In this document: positions 52,792 to 61,451 of the stretch, piece by piece | How the letters are laid out: the number at the start of each line of letters is the position of its first letter | Position numbering within the stretch: position 1 is the stretch's first letter | Assembly: GCA_966211795.1 (NCBI GenBank) | Contig: CBIHNW010000001.1 | Location: forward strand, 186,001 to 250,000 | Reading direction: 5' to 3' | DNA: 64,000 nucleotides | DNA from: 21-14-0-10-47-8 sp966211795 | Lineage (GTDB): Bacteria; Bdellovibrionota; Bdellovibrionia; Bdellovibrionales; Bdellovibrionaceae | Made by a program: the position numbers and the translations under genes | The notes under the pieces: generated by a model | What the model was told of the DNA's origin: nothing | Databases searched by the model: none | The model's input: the letters and a program-made list of their open reading frames with translations, nothing else

Positions 52792-54116
52792 CGATTGATC
52801 CTCACAATGACCAGGTCATTATCGAGACTTTCGACCTCGGATACAACAAACAGTGGATCTTTTTGAATCCACTCGGGCAAATCGGATTGGCGCTTCATCA
52901 TCACATAGATGGGATAAGACCTGGGAATTGCCTCGGAAAATGAATCGTAAAGATCATGACGGCTCATGCCGTAAAGTTTGTAAACCGGCTGCTTTTTGGT
53001 GTACCAAAGCCAGGACGCCATCTGGTAGGTGCTGGCATACAGGGGCTGATATTGATCCGATTTTTTGATGAGCGGCTCAAACTGAGTAAATTCAGAAAGC
53101 TTATCGGGAGCTGAAGGAATCCATGGCTTGATGGCGTGGCTGGCGAAAATCGCGATCAGAGAAATCCAAAAAATATTTGCCGTCCATAACGGCTTTTTCG
53201 ATTTTGCTCCCAATGTCGCCAAGGCGAAGAATGCCGGATAAGCAACAACCGGCCAATTCACTTCCACCAAAGCTTTGAATGAAGACAGAAGGAAAAAGAG
53301 CAACGGCCCCCACGCAAAATACAAAAATGTTCGCGCCAGTCCCGTCACGCGCGCCTTCAGTCCGCTCCAAAAAACAGTGGGAAAAATCACCATCACTTGC
53401 GCGAGAACATAGGTCCACGTCCAATAAAATTTGTAAACGGGTCTGCTCAGACCATGCTTCATCTGAAATTTGAACGAAGCAAAATCATTCATGTAATTCC
53501 AAATCAGCACGGGACTGCAGAATACAAGGCCGAAAATCACGGTCAGACCGACGTATTTCCATCGGACTTGGGACCAACGTTTTTCAAATATCAGGTAGGC
53601 GAAAAGTATCGGTAAAAACAAGACGATGTGATATTTGGAACAAAAGCCCAGACCTAAGCAGATTCCGAGAGCAATGTATTCTTGTGCTGTCTGAAATTTG
53701 AAAACTCGCAGCAAAAAATAAAGTGAGAGCGACCAGAAAAAAAGAACCGGCAAATCCGGAGTGACCACGATCGAACCGAATCCCAACAAGGGCGAGCACA
53801 AAGCGAGAACCATCCACCACGAAAATTTGAATTCCGTCTCTTCGCCCTTATACAAAAGGCGCCAAATCAAAAGCCAAATGAGCAAAGTGCAATGACCTAA
53901 TAAAACGGCCGGCCAGCGCACAGCTTGGCCGAAAGACTCAAATGCGTGTCCCAGCCAAAATAGCCAAGCCACCGCCGGCGGATGATCAAAATAGCTGAGC
54001 TGCGGGTGCTCAGACCACACCCAGTAATAGGCTTCATCAGTTGAAAGGGGAATCAGCGCAGAGGCGACCAGCTTGATCAGCAAAGTAAAAAGCCAGATGC
54101 GTCTGATCGTCATCAT
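52788..54116 (-). CDS. ArnT/PMT-like (GT39/GT83) membrane glycosyltransferase
   Basis: A 442-residue multi-spanning protein. The first periplasmic loop holds the DEAYYW motif (STDEAYYWVW) followed by SYFDHPP, the hallmark of ArnT/PMT family transferases that use polyprenyl-phosphate sugars; the Asp is catalytic. The C-terminal soluble part is about 100 residues. The sugar and acceptor cannot be read from sequence. Start overlaps the rodZ stop; the PHP-like gene start overlaps its stop. It is thus the middle gene of a probable set. Confidence 0.85.
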   Translation of the reverse strand: MMTIRRIWLFTLLIKLVASALIPLSTDEAYYWVWSEHPQLSYFDHPPAVAWLFWLGHAFESFGQAVRWPAVLLGHCTLLIWLLIWRLLYKGEETEFKFSWWMVLALCSPLLGFGSIVVTPDLPVLFFWSLSLYFLLRVFKFQTAQEYIALGICLGLGFCSKYHIVLFLPILFAYLIFEKRWSQVRWKYVGLTVIFGLVFCSPVLIWNYMNDFASFKFQMKHGLSRPVYKFYWTWTYVLAQVMVIFPTVFWSGLKARVTGLARTFLYFAWGPLLFFLLSSFKALVEVNWPVVAYPAFFALATLGAKSKKPLWTANIFWISLIAIFASHAIKPWIPSAPDKLSEFTQFEPLIKKSDQYQPLYASTYQMASWLWYTKKQPVYKLYGMSRHDLYDSFSEAIPRSYPIYVMMKRQSDLPEWIQKDPLFVVSEVESLDNDLVIVRINR

Positions 54117-55201
54117 TTCGGATAGCTGAGTTTGATCGGTCGGCCGATAGTTCCCGGCACACCGCGATCGCGTCCATTCACGATTAAGTTCACGGCGCCA
54201 CCGTCAGTAATTTCCAGATCCACCGTCGTTTTCGAACGGAAAGTGTGCAGTTGATCGGCACTCAGCTCGATGCTGTCCCATTTTTGTCCGCCATTCAAAC
54301 TGAAGCGAACTTTGACTTTGTTGAGGGCTTCAACAATGACTTCGGTGCTGGCCGCTTTGAGGGTGGTGGTAGTCGCGCCAGCAACCGTCGAAGTGGTTGT
54401 TGTCGTCGTTGAAGTCGTCGTCACCGGTGCCACGACTTTCAATGTGGTCGTTGTCACTGGCAAGCGCATAGTTGTCGTTGTCACCGGGGCTTTGAGAGTC
54501 GTTGTCGTCGTAACGGCTCTCATCGTGGTGGTTGTCACGGTGGTCGAAGTCGTAGGAACAGGTTTTAACGTTGTTGTGGTCGTGGTTGAAGGGTGCGTCA
54601 CCCCTATCGTTGTTGTCGTCGTCGCGCCCGCAATGGCTGTTGTCGTGGTCTCTGAAATTGGGGTGGCCAAAGTTTCGGCTTCGACAGACACCGGAACGTT
54701 CAAGGTCGTCGTTGTCGTTTCGACCGTCATTGGCACTTCGCTGGCGATGCGAGATTCCTTTTGATATTTATCCATCATCTTGGCCACGAAGGCGATCAAG
54801 GTTAACAACAAGATGGCGAATATAATGGTGTAAATACGATTGTTATTCGAAACAGGTAGGGCCGCATCGTCGGGACGCTTCAGAGACTTTTCATATTTGG
54901 GAGCCGAAACGATGGGCTGGGGAGCAGCTTCAGTGGGCTGAGCTTTCTGCGGCTCTTCGGGGCGAGTGGTGCCGTATTCTTCTTGAAACATATCCAAGGC
55001 TTGTTTCACGTCCAGACGCAGGTACTGAGCATAAGATTTAACGAAGCCACGCAGGAAAGTTTTCGCTGGAAGGTCATTCTGATTTCCATCTTCAATGGCT
55101 TTCAAAATCTTGGGATTGATCTTCAGACTCATCCCGATCTCGTGCAGAGAAAGACCTTTGTTTTCACGTTCAGCTTTTAGCAACTCACCCAGTTTTGTCA
55201 T
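54113..55201 (-). CDS. rodZ: RodZ-like cell-shape protein with threonine-rich linker
   Basis: Bitopic inner-membrane protein tying MreB to the wall synthesis machine. The 362-residue product has the N-terminal helix-turn-helix domain (residues 1-75; LGELLKAERENKGLSLHEIG), a membrane helix near 122-141, a linker (about 160-290) made largely of Thr with Val, Ala and Pro, and a C-terminal beta domain (about 290-360; VRFSLNGGQKWDSIELSADQ) resembling DUF4115. Order PilF-like then rodZ matches the pilW-rodZ pairing of many Gram-negative bacteria. It is 2 bases after the PilF-like gene. Confidence 0.9.
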   Translation of the reverse strand: MTKLGELLKAERENKGLSLHEIGMSLKINPKILKAIEDGNQNDLPAKTFLRGFVKSYAQYLRLDVKQALDMFQEEYGTTRPEEPQKAQPTEAAPQPIVSAPKYEKSLKRPDDAALPVSNNNRIYTIIFAILLLTLIAFVAKMMDKYQKESRIASEVPMTVETTTTTLNVPVSVEAETLATPISETTTTAIAGATTTTTIGVTHPSTTTTTTLKPVPTTSTTVTTTTMRAVTTTTTLKAPVTTTTMRLPVTTTTLKVVAPVTTTSTTTTTTSTVAGATTTTLKAASTEVIVEALNKVKVRFSLNGGQKWDSIELSADQLHTFRSKTTVDLEITDGGAVNLIVNGRDRGVPGTIGRPIKLSYPK

Positions 55202-55203
55202 GT

Positions 55204-55956
55204 TTACCTGCGAATGGTTTCCAACATTGTTTTGGCTTTTTCGGTATAATGGCCGTTTGGATACAGCTTGAGGAGACTTTCAAAACGCGCTTCCGCTTTT
55301 GGTTTTTGTCCCAGCTGGTAATAGCTTAAAGCACTATAATAGTGGGGCTCATCATATTGACTGCGTTGGCAAAAACCGGCGGCGCGATCCAAGGCTTCGG
55401 CAGCGCGCTCGTAATCTCTCATCTCAAAAAGTGTGCGGCCATAGTAAGAATTCGCCAAACAATTGTCGCGCTGAAAATCTAAGGCTTTCAGAAAAGTCTT
55501 TTTGGCTTCCGCCAGCTGCAGCAACCTAAATTGGGCCATTCCCAAATTGATCAATGGCTTTTCCGGACTGGTGTATGTCAGATCTTGAATCACGCTTTGC
55601 GCTTCTTTGATCGCCTCGTCATAGCGGCCACGCTCAATCAGGATGCGTGAAAGATTATTGCGAGCGTCTGAATATTTTGGCTCAAGCTTTAATGCTTTGC
55701 GAATGTGATTTTCTGCCAAGTCATATCGTTCGCGAAAAAAATAAGTCAGGCCCAAATTATTTTGAATCACCGGATTGGTAGGATCCAATTCTTGTGCGGT
55801 CAACAGTTCGGTCAGAGCTTGCGGATAATTTTCGTTGTTGAGATGTGATGTTCCGATTTTTAAATGCAGCTTTGCGGTCTCTTCATTTTCTGTCGAAACT
55901 GAAGCGCAAGCCGTTGCCAATAATAAGAGGAAAATCCCAAAGATGCGTTTTACCAC
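55204..55956 (-). CDS. PilF/PilW-like TPR lipoprotein
   Basis: A 250-residue lipoprotein: the signal peptide ends in a lipobox (LLATAC, Cys17), and about six TPR units follow (for example NNENYPQALTELLTAQELDP). PilF/PilW pilotins deliver the PilQ secretin to the outer membrane in type IV pilus systems, and the location before rodZ supports this call. The start is GTG at 55956. PilT lies 20 kb away on the same strand. Confidence 0.85.
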   Translation of the reverse strand: MVKRIFGIFLLLLATACASVSTENEETAKLHLKIGTSHLNNENYPQALTELLTAQELDPTNPVIQNNLGLTYFFRERYDLAENHIRKALKLEPKYSDARNNLSRILIERGRYDEAIKEAQSVIQDLTYTSPEKPLINLGMAQFRLLQLAEAKKTFLKALDFQRDNCLANSYYGRTLFEMRDYERAAEALDRAAGFCQRSQYDEPHYYSALSYYQLGQKPKAEARFESLLKLYPNGHYTEKAKTMLETIRR

Positions 55957-55977
55957 TTGCCCTAGGATATCAACGAC

Positions 55978-57129
55978 TTAGGGAGAGTCAATCTCCGCTT
56001 CATTTGCTAGCTCTACCAGAGTTTCGACATGGTCCGTTTGTGGGAACATGTCAAAAGGCTGGACCCGAACAGGACGCCAACGACCCCACTGCTTCAATCT
56101 TTCTAGATCTCGGGCCAGAGCTGACGGATTGCAACTGATGTAATAGATCCTTTGCAACTTTTGGTGGCCCAAAGTACGAAGGACATTTTCTGAACACCCA
56201 TTTCTTGGAGGATCCAACAGGACCAAAGAATCGGGCTGCAATATGTTGCGCTTTAAGAAAAGCTCGACGTCGCTGAGATAAAAACGCATTCGGTTGGGAC
56301 TGAGATTCAGGGTTTTGACCTGTTGTTGGGCGAGACGAACGGATTTTTCGTTCAATTCGACGCCGATGATGGTGCTTTTGGGAAACTGGCTCAAGAACGG
56401 AAAGCTAAAATTTCCGGCACCTGCATAAAGATCGTAAACCACCGGCGCCGAGCGACCTTTCATCCAGTCTAGGACGGTCGATGTCAGATTTTGATTTTGT
56501 GCCGTGTTCACCTGCGAAAAGCCGACTCCCTCAAATGGCGAATCCTCAAATACGGTCTCGATTTTGCCCGCGGGGGTCAGCAGCAGCTCGACCTTGGGGA
56601 TGGAAAGAGTCTTATCCTTCACCAGCTTGTCATGTAAAGGCTGAATCTGCTGTGCCAAGGACTCTTCGGTGATGGGACAATCTTGAATGTTGATCACGTC
56701 GTGACTTTGGCGAGCATAAAATCCCAAGTTCTTGCCATCGAACTTCAGTTGAATGCGATTGCGATATCGATATTCATTGGGACTTGGGACGATCGGTAAA
56801 ATCTGCGTCTGACTGGTGAGAACCCGTTTCAACTGCTCTTCGACAATCGCTTGCTTTTGTCGAAGCTGCTCGGCGTACGAAATATGCTGCCAAGTGCAGC
56901 CACCGCAGCGGCCGAAAACTGGACACGAAGGCGTCACTCGTGAAGGCCCGGGCTGCAGAATTTCGACGATTTCGGCGCGTGCAAAATTCTTTTTCTTATC
57001 GATGACTTGGATTTTCAATCGATCGCCGGGTGCGGAAAAAGGAACGAAATACACAAGGCCTTCATGCCGACCAATGCCGTCCCCGCCAAAGCTGAGCTTT
57101 TCAATATCGATTTCCAATAATTCCATCAT
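55978..57129 (-). CDS. RlmD/RumA-family 23S rRNA (uracil-C5) methyltransferase
   Basis: Transfers methyl to C5 of a uridine in rRNA. The 383-residue product has an N-terminal TRAM domain (LSFGGDGIGRHEGLVYFVPF), the 4Fe-4S cysteines CPVFGRCGGC, a SAM fold with DLYAGAGNFSFP, and the LDPPRNGCSEN and SCNPSALARD motifs (the latter with the catalytic Cys). U1939 is the usual target of RlmD, but RlmC or TrmA-like specificity cannot be excluded. The start may be ATG at 57129 or 57126; no ribosome site stands out. Confidence 0.88.
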   Translation of the reverse strand: MMELLEIDIEKLSFGGDGIGRHEGLVYFVPFSAPGDRLKIQVIDKKKNFARAEIVEILQPGPSRVTPSCPVFGRCGGCTWQHISYAEQLRQKQAIVEEQLKRVLTSQTQILPIVPSPNEYRYRNRIQLKFDGKNLGFYARQSHDVINIQDCPITEESLAQQIQPLHDKLVKDKTLSIPKVELLLTPAGKIETVFEDSPFEGVGFSQVNTAQNQNLTSTVLDWMKGRSAPVVYDLYAGAGNFSFPFLSQFPKSTIIGVELNEKSVRLAQQQVKTLNLSPNRMRFYLSDVELFLKRNILQPDSLVLLDPPRNGCSENVLRTLGHQKLQRIYYISCNPSALARDLERLKQWGRWRPVRVQPFDMFPQTDHVETLVELANEAEIDSP

Positions 57130-57223
57130 AGATGTTATGAGATAGGGGAGTTTCAAAGTGAAAACAAGCCCCCAATGAAAAAAGATCTGGTCAGTTTCTA
57201 GGTCATGATGAATCATTTTCAGT

Positions 57224-57871
57224 ATGTCGAAAAATTTTTGGGAACAAAACGCCAAGCAGTGGGATCAGGTCATCGAGGCGGGTGTCTTTAAGAGCCGTCA
57301 GGTCACCAATGCCGCCATCATTCATGAAATTCAACGCTACGGCTTTAAGACCGTGCTTGATGTCGGATGCGGTGAAGGTTGGATCGGCGGCGCCCTGGAT
57401 TCAGCAACGACGGATTACCTCGGAATCGATGGTTCGCAGGCCTTGATCGAAATCGCCAGGACGAAACACCAAGCGCGGTTCCAGTCAGTGACCTATGAAC
57501 AGATCGCGACCCGTGCCTGGAAAGCGACAACGAAATTTGCCGGAGTCATTTTTAATTTCTCTTTATTAGAAGAAGACCTTACTGGCTTGCTGCGAGAATC
57601 ATCGCATTTTCTACAGGCCGGCGGTCGCATGCTGATCCAGACTCTTCACCCTTGCTTTGCCCTGCCAGAGTACCGAAATGGATGGAATCACGAGGACTTT
57701 AAATCAAGTGGAATCCAATTCTCAGGAGAGATGCGTTGGTATGGCAGGACGCTTGGCGCATGGACGCAGTTATTTGAACAATGTGGTTTGGCGATTGAAG
57801 AAATCGTCGAACCGATGAATGAAGGGAAGCCGGCCTCTATTATCTTTGTGCTCAGGTTGAAGAACGATTGA
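57224..57871 (+). CDS. SAM-dependent methyltransferase (class I)
   Basis: A 215-residue soluble methyltransferase. Motif I VLDVGCGEGWIGG lies at residues 44-56, the acidic post-I at YLGIDGSQAL, and motif IV-V region FNFSLLEEDL. It resembles UbiE/ MenG and small-molecule methyltransferases in layout, but the substrate cannot be told. The start ATG at 57224 lies 94 bases from the divergent RlmD-type gene. Not obviously part of an operon with the following gene, which begins about 100 bases later. Confidence 0.8.
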   Translation: MSKNFWEQNAKQWDQVIEAGVFKSRQVTNAAIIHEIQRYGFKTVLDVGCGEGWIGGALDSATTDYLGIDGSQALIEIARTKHQARFQSVTYEQIATRAWKATTKFAGVIFNFSLLEEDLTGLLRESSHFLQAGGRMLIQTLHPCFALPEYRNGWNHEDFKSSGIQFSGEMRWYGRTLGAWTQLFEQCGLAIEEIVEPMNEGKPASIIFVLRLKND

Positions 57872-57974
57872 TGCCTGAAAGTATGGGAACATCCAGAGGC
57901 GTGAAACTGTTGGATGTGCATGCGTCGAATTTACTTTCTGGACAGCAATCTCAAATTTAACTAACTAAGAGCGT

Positions 57975-58655
57975 ATGGATATTAGAATTCGGAATGGGTA
58001 CAAGGCTGCGGATGCGAGATGGACTCCAGAAGTCCGGATCATTATCGATGTATTTCGCGCCTCAACGACAGCTCTTGCCATCCTGGAAAAAAAGCCTTCT
58101 CGGTATTTGGTGGCAAATGACTTAGAGCTGATTCGCGGTCTTCTGGATCAGTCATTTCGTCTGGTTTCCGAGGTTTATGATTTTGGTATCGATAACTCTC
58201 CGACTTTGGTGCGTCAGTTGGTTTCAGTTGGCGAAAAAATTATTCACAAAACGACGAATTTAACGACCGCTCTTGAAGCAAATTATTTTGATTCGCCAGT
58301 GCTGGTTGGTTGCTTCAATAACATGGATGCGATTGTTCAGCATGTCGTGAACCAGAAATATTCACAGGTCGAAATCATTCCGGCGGGCCAAATGACGACA
58401 GCGGAAGAAACGCCGGAAGATTCTCTCTGTGCATGGATGATGGCTGAAAGGCTATCTCAAGAAACGACGGGTCCGGTGCAGGATCCCAGGACTGTCTTGG
58501 GTGATTGGGAAACAAAAAAGAAAACTCGCAAATGGCCGCAACATTTTATCGACGACATCGAGCTGGCCGTGCAGCTGAATATCTCGAAGAACATGCCAAT
58601 AGTTCGACAAATCCAAGCGGGCCTTTTCGAAGTGACATCCTTGGCAGGAAAATAG
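57975..58655 (+). CDS. ComB-like 2-phosphosulfolactate phosphatase family protein
   Basis: A 226-residue protein with ComB-family features: IDVFRASTTAL near residue 25, NSPTLV, HKTTNLTTALEA (a TTNGT-like loop) and VLVGCFNNMDAI. In archaea ComB removes phosphate in coenzyme M synthesis; in bacteria a sulfolactate or other phosphatase role is possible. The NGT loop reads NLT here, a variant. No other sulfolactate gene is near. No ribosome site is clear before the ATG. Confidence 0.75.
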   Translation: MDIRIRNGYKAADARWTPEVRIIIDVFRASTTALAILEKKPSRYLVANDLELIRGLLDQSFRLVSEVYDFGIDNSPTLVRQLVSVGEKIIHKTTNLTTALEANYFDSPVLVGCFNNMDAIVQHVVNQKYSQVEIIPAGQMTTAEETPEDSLCAWMMAERLSQETTGPVQDPRTVLGDWETKKKTRKWPQHFIDDIELAVQLNISKNMPIVRQIQAGLFEVTSLAGK

Positions 58656-58759
58656 CTAACCAGTTCCTTTTTTCTCACATGGTCACGCCGTCACCGATCA
58701 GTATTTGTTTTTCATGCTCGACATGGCCGGCAATTTTCAAAAATGAACGGATCCTTTTT

Positions 58760-58797
58760 GCGGCGTTCCGCCGAAAAAGTACACGGACACTTTTTAG
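58760..58797. repeat. REP-like repeat, copy 1
   Basis: 38-bp unit with a CGGC/GCCG hairpin flanked by T- and A-runs, then TACACGGACACTTTTTAG. Copy 2 lies 122 bases on in the same orientation; 34 of 38 bases agree. Confidence 0.65.
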
Positions 58798-58821
58798 CGA
58801 GTGAATCATACTGAGATAATA

Positions 58822-58858
58822 AAAAAGCCGAAGCGAATCGCCTCGGCTTTTTGTTTTT
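58822..58858. terminator. bidirectional intrinsic terminator between ComB-like gene and ndk
   Basis: A-run, GCCGAAGCG, loop AAT, CGCCTCGGC, T-run (TTTTTGTTTTTT). One mismatch in the stem. It serves the ComB-like gene on plus and ndk on minus, which converge here. Confidence 0.93.
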
Positions 58859-58881
58859 TCAGAACTCTGGTGGATTTTTTT

Positions 58882-58919
58882 GCGGTGTGCCGCCGAAAAA
58901 ATACACGGACTCTTTTTAG
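58882..58919. repeat. REP-like repeat, copy 2, spanning the ndk stop codon
   Basis: Same 38-bp unit as copy 1 with four changes. Its last bases (TTTTTAG) include the ndk stop codon on the minus strand (TAA at 58916-58918). Two copies bracket the terminator at 58822-58858. Confidence 0.65.
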
Positions 58920-59341
58920 AGATTACAGATTTCGTGTTTTTCGAAAAAGATTGCCAGTTCGCGCTCTGCAGATGCAGGGCTGTCGGAACCGTGAGCTGCG
59001 TTTTCGCCCATGCTATCGCCGAATTTTGCGCGGACAGTGCCAGCGTTCGCTTTTTTAGGATCGGTTGCACCCATGATTTCGCGGTTTTTCAAAACTGCGT
59101 TGTCACCAGCCAAGCACATCAACATCACAGGACCAGAAGTCATGAATGTGACCAGTTCGCCGAAGAAAGGACGAGCTTTGTGTTCAGCGTAGAACTCTTC
59201 CGCTTTTGATTTGCTCATCACTTCGATTTTTGCAGCGGCGATTTTCAAACCGTTCGCTTCGAACATGCTGATGATGTCGCCGATTGCGTTCTTTTTCATC
59301 GCGTTTGGTTTAATGATTGAGAATGTTTTTTCCATTGCCAT
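58916..59341 (-). CDS. ndk: nucleoside diphosphate kinase
   Basis: Balances nucleoside triphosphates using a phosphohistidine intermediate. The 141-residue product starts with EKTFSIIKPNA (nucleotide-binding Lys) and has the active-site motif NAAHGSDS with the catalytic His. GGGAG precedes the ATG. It follows sucD on the minus strand; succinyl-CoA synthetase makes ATP or GTP, so co-expression is sensible. Confidence 0.97.
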   Translation of the reverse strand: MAMEKTFSIIKPNAMKKNAIGDIISMFEANGLKIAAAKIEVMSKSKAEEFYAEHKARPFFGELVTFMTSGPVMLMCLAGDNAVLKNREIMGATDPKKANAGTVRAKFGDSMGENAAHGSDSPASAERELAIFFEKHEICNL

Positions 59342-59389
59342 ATCTCTAACTCCCTAGAAATGGGTCAGCGACGAATCGCCGACCTCAGA

Positions 59390-60262
59390 TTACATTTTTA
59401 ACTGTGCCTTCAAAGTTTTGCCCATATCTGCCGGAGATCGAGCAATTTTGCAACCAGCAGCTTCCAAAGCTTCGAATTTCGCTTCGGCCGTGCCTTTTCC
59501 GCCGCTAATAATCGCGCCGGCGTGGCCCATACGCTTACCTTTTGGAGCAGATGCGCCCGCAATAAAGGCAGTCACAGGTTTTTTGAATTCTTTTTTAATG
59601 TATTCTGCCGCTTCTTCTTCAGCCGAACCACCGATTTCACCGATCATGATGACCGCATCCGTTTCTGGATCCGCATTGTAAAGCTTCAAGACATCGATGA
59701 AATTCGTTCCGTTCACCGGGTCTCCACCGATACCGACACAAGTCGACTGTCCCAATCCCAGCTGAGTCAGTTGGTGAACCGCTTCATAAGTCAAAGTTCC
59801 GGAACGAGACAGAACGCCGATACGACCTGGTTTGTGAATATGACCGGGCATAATACCGATTTTGCATTGTCCGGGAGTGATCACGCCCGGGCAGTTCGGA
59901 CCCACAAGGCGGGTGCGTTTGCCTTCCATAAAGCGCTTCACTTTCACCATATCCAAAACAGGAATGCCTTCGGTGATGCAGATCACAAGATCCAAATCCG
60001 CATCCACGGCTTCAATGATAGAATCGGCCGCAAACGGAGGCGGAACGAAGATCATCGAAACATTGCAGTCCGTTTGTTTCTTCGCCTCTTTCACGGTGTT
60101 GAAAACGGGGAGACCAATGTGTTTGGTTCCACCTTTACCCGGAGTGATTCCGCCCACCATTTTGGTTCCGTAAGCCAAGCATTGTTCCGAATGGAATGTT
60201 CCCTGGGCGCCAGTAAATCCCTGGCAAATCACGCGAGTGTCTTTATTAATCAGAATTGCCAT
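59390..60262 (-). CDS. sucD: succinyl-CoA synthetase alpha subunit
   Basis: CoA-binding subunit of the TCA-cycle enzyme that forms ATP or GTP with succinate from succinyl-CoA. The 290-residue product has GFTGAQGTFHSEQ, the CoA fold (FVPPPFAADSI), and the active-site His in GHAGAIISGGKG. Its ATG shares a base with the sucC stop (TAATG). Confidence 0.97.
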   Translation of the reverse strand: MAILINKDTRVICQGFTGAQGTFHSEQCLAYGTKMVGGITPGKGGTKHIGLPVFNTVKEAKKQTDCNVSMIFVPPPFAADSIIEAVDADLDLVICITEGIPVLDMVKVKRFMEGKRTRLVGPNCPGVITPGQCKIGIMPGHIHKPGRIGVLSRSGTLTYEAVHQLTQLGLGQSTCVGIGGDPVNGTNFIDVLKLYNADPETDAVIMIGEIGGSAEEEAAEYIKKEFKKPVTAFIAGASAPKGKRMGHAGAIISGGKGTAEAKFEALEAAGCKIARSPADMGKTLKAQLKM

Positions 60263-61431
60263 TATTTACCCCCTCGGATTGCTTTCACGATTTTCTGAGC
60301 CGCATCGGTCAGATCGTCAGCCGGAGTGATGTTCAAACCGCTTTCTTTCAGCATCTTTTTACCCATTTCCACATTGGTTCCTTCCAAACGGACCACCAAT
60401 GGAACTTTCAGGCCGACTTCTTTCGAAGCCGCAATCACGCCATCCGCGATGATGTCGCATTTCATGATACCGCCGAAAATGTTGACCAAGATGCCTTTCA
60501 CGTTTGGATCTTTCAGGATGATTTTGAAAGCCGCCGTGACTTTTTCTTTATTGGCGCCACCGCCCACGTCCAAAAAGTTCGCCGGAGATTCGCCCTGAAG
60601 CTTGATGATGTCCAAAGTTGCCATCGCCAGTCCCGCACCGTTGACCAAGCAACCAATGTTGCCATCGAGCTTGATGAAGGCCAGGTCATATTTCGAAGCT
60701 TCGATTTCGGTCGGCTCTTCTTCGTTCAAATCCCGGTATTCCAGGATGTCTTTGTGACGATAAAGTGCGTTCGAGTCGAAATTCATTTTCGCGTCCAAAG
60801 CGATGATGTCGCCTTCTTTGGTCAGGACCAAAGGATTGATCTCGGCGATCGAGCAATCGACATCCACGAATGCTTTGTACAAGCCCATCATGAATTGAGT
60901 CGCCTTACCAACATTTTCAGCTGGAATTCCGATCGCAAATGCCAATTCACGAGCTTGGAAAGGCATCAATCCCGTGACGGGATCGATGTCGACCTTCTTA
61001 ATCGCGTCCGGATTGTGGGCGGCAACTTCTTCGATGTCCATGCCACCTTCAGAAGAGGCCATCATCGCCACGCGACCCGTTGCCCGGTCAACCAAACATG
61101 CGACGTAGTATTCTTTCGCAATATTGCAGCCTTGTTCGATGAAAACTTTCTGAACAAGCTTCCCTTCGGGACCTGTTTGATGAGTCACCAAAGTCATGCC
61201 GATGATCTTTTTAGCAAGATCGCGGACTTCGTCTAAAGATTTTGCGATTTTAACACCGCCACCTTTACCGCGACCGCCGGCGTGAATCTGAGCCTTAACG
61301 ACCCACAAACTGCCACCGATTTCCTTTGCGGCATGAACCGCTTCTTCTGGATTAAAGGCCACTTTCCCTTTGAGAGTGACCACTCCGTATTTGCGAAGAA
61401 CTTCTTTCGCCTGATACTCGTGAATGTTCAT
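60262..61431 (-). CDS. sucC: succinyl-CoA synthetase beta subunit
   Basis: ATP-grasp subunit that binds the nucleotide and succinate. The 389-residue product starts MNIHEYQAKEVLRKYG, has AQIHAGGRGKGGGVK (nucleotide site), EINPLVL, and the C-terminal segment GILVNIFGGIMKCD. AAGGAA precedes the ATG. It sits 20 bases after mdh and is coupled to sucD. A TCA-cycle operon mdh-sucC-sucD-ndk is the reasonable reading. Confidence 0.97.
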   Translation of the reverse strand: MNIHEYQAKEVLRKYGVVTLKGKVAFNPEEAVHAAKEIGGSLWVVKAQIHAGGRGKGGGVKIAKSLDEVRDLAKKIIGMTLVTHQTGPEGKLVQKVFIEQGCNIAKEYYVACLVDRATGRVAMMASSEGGMDIEEVAAHNPDAIKKVDIDPVTGLMPFQARELAFAIGIPAENVGKATQFMMGLYKAFVDVDCSIAEINPLVLTKEGDIIALDAKMNFDSNALYRHKDILEYRDLNEEEPTEIEASKYDLAFIKLDGNIGCLVNGAGLAMATLDIIKLQGESPANFLDVGGGANKEKVTAAFKIILKDPNVKGILVNIFGGIMKCDIIADGVIAASKEVGLKVPLVVRLEGTNVEMGKKMLKESGLNITPADDLTDAAQKIVKAIRGGK

Positions 61432-61451
61432 TTTATTTCCTTAATATAGAT

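Noticed and set aside
54270..54764. 164-residue valine-rich plus-strand frame opposite rodZ
   Set aside because: It is the mirror of the threonine repeat (ACN read backwards gives GTN valine codons).
59522..61236. Long plus-strand frames opposite sucD and sucC
   Set aside because: Antisense to conserved TCA-cycle genes; no ribosome sites or domains.
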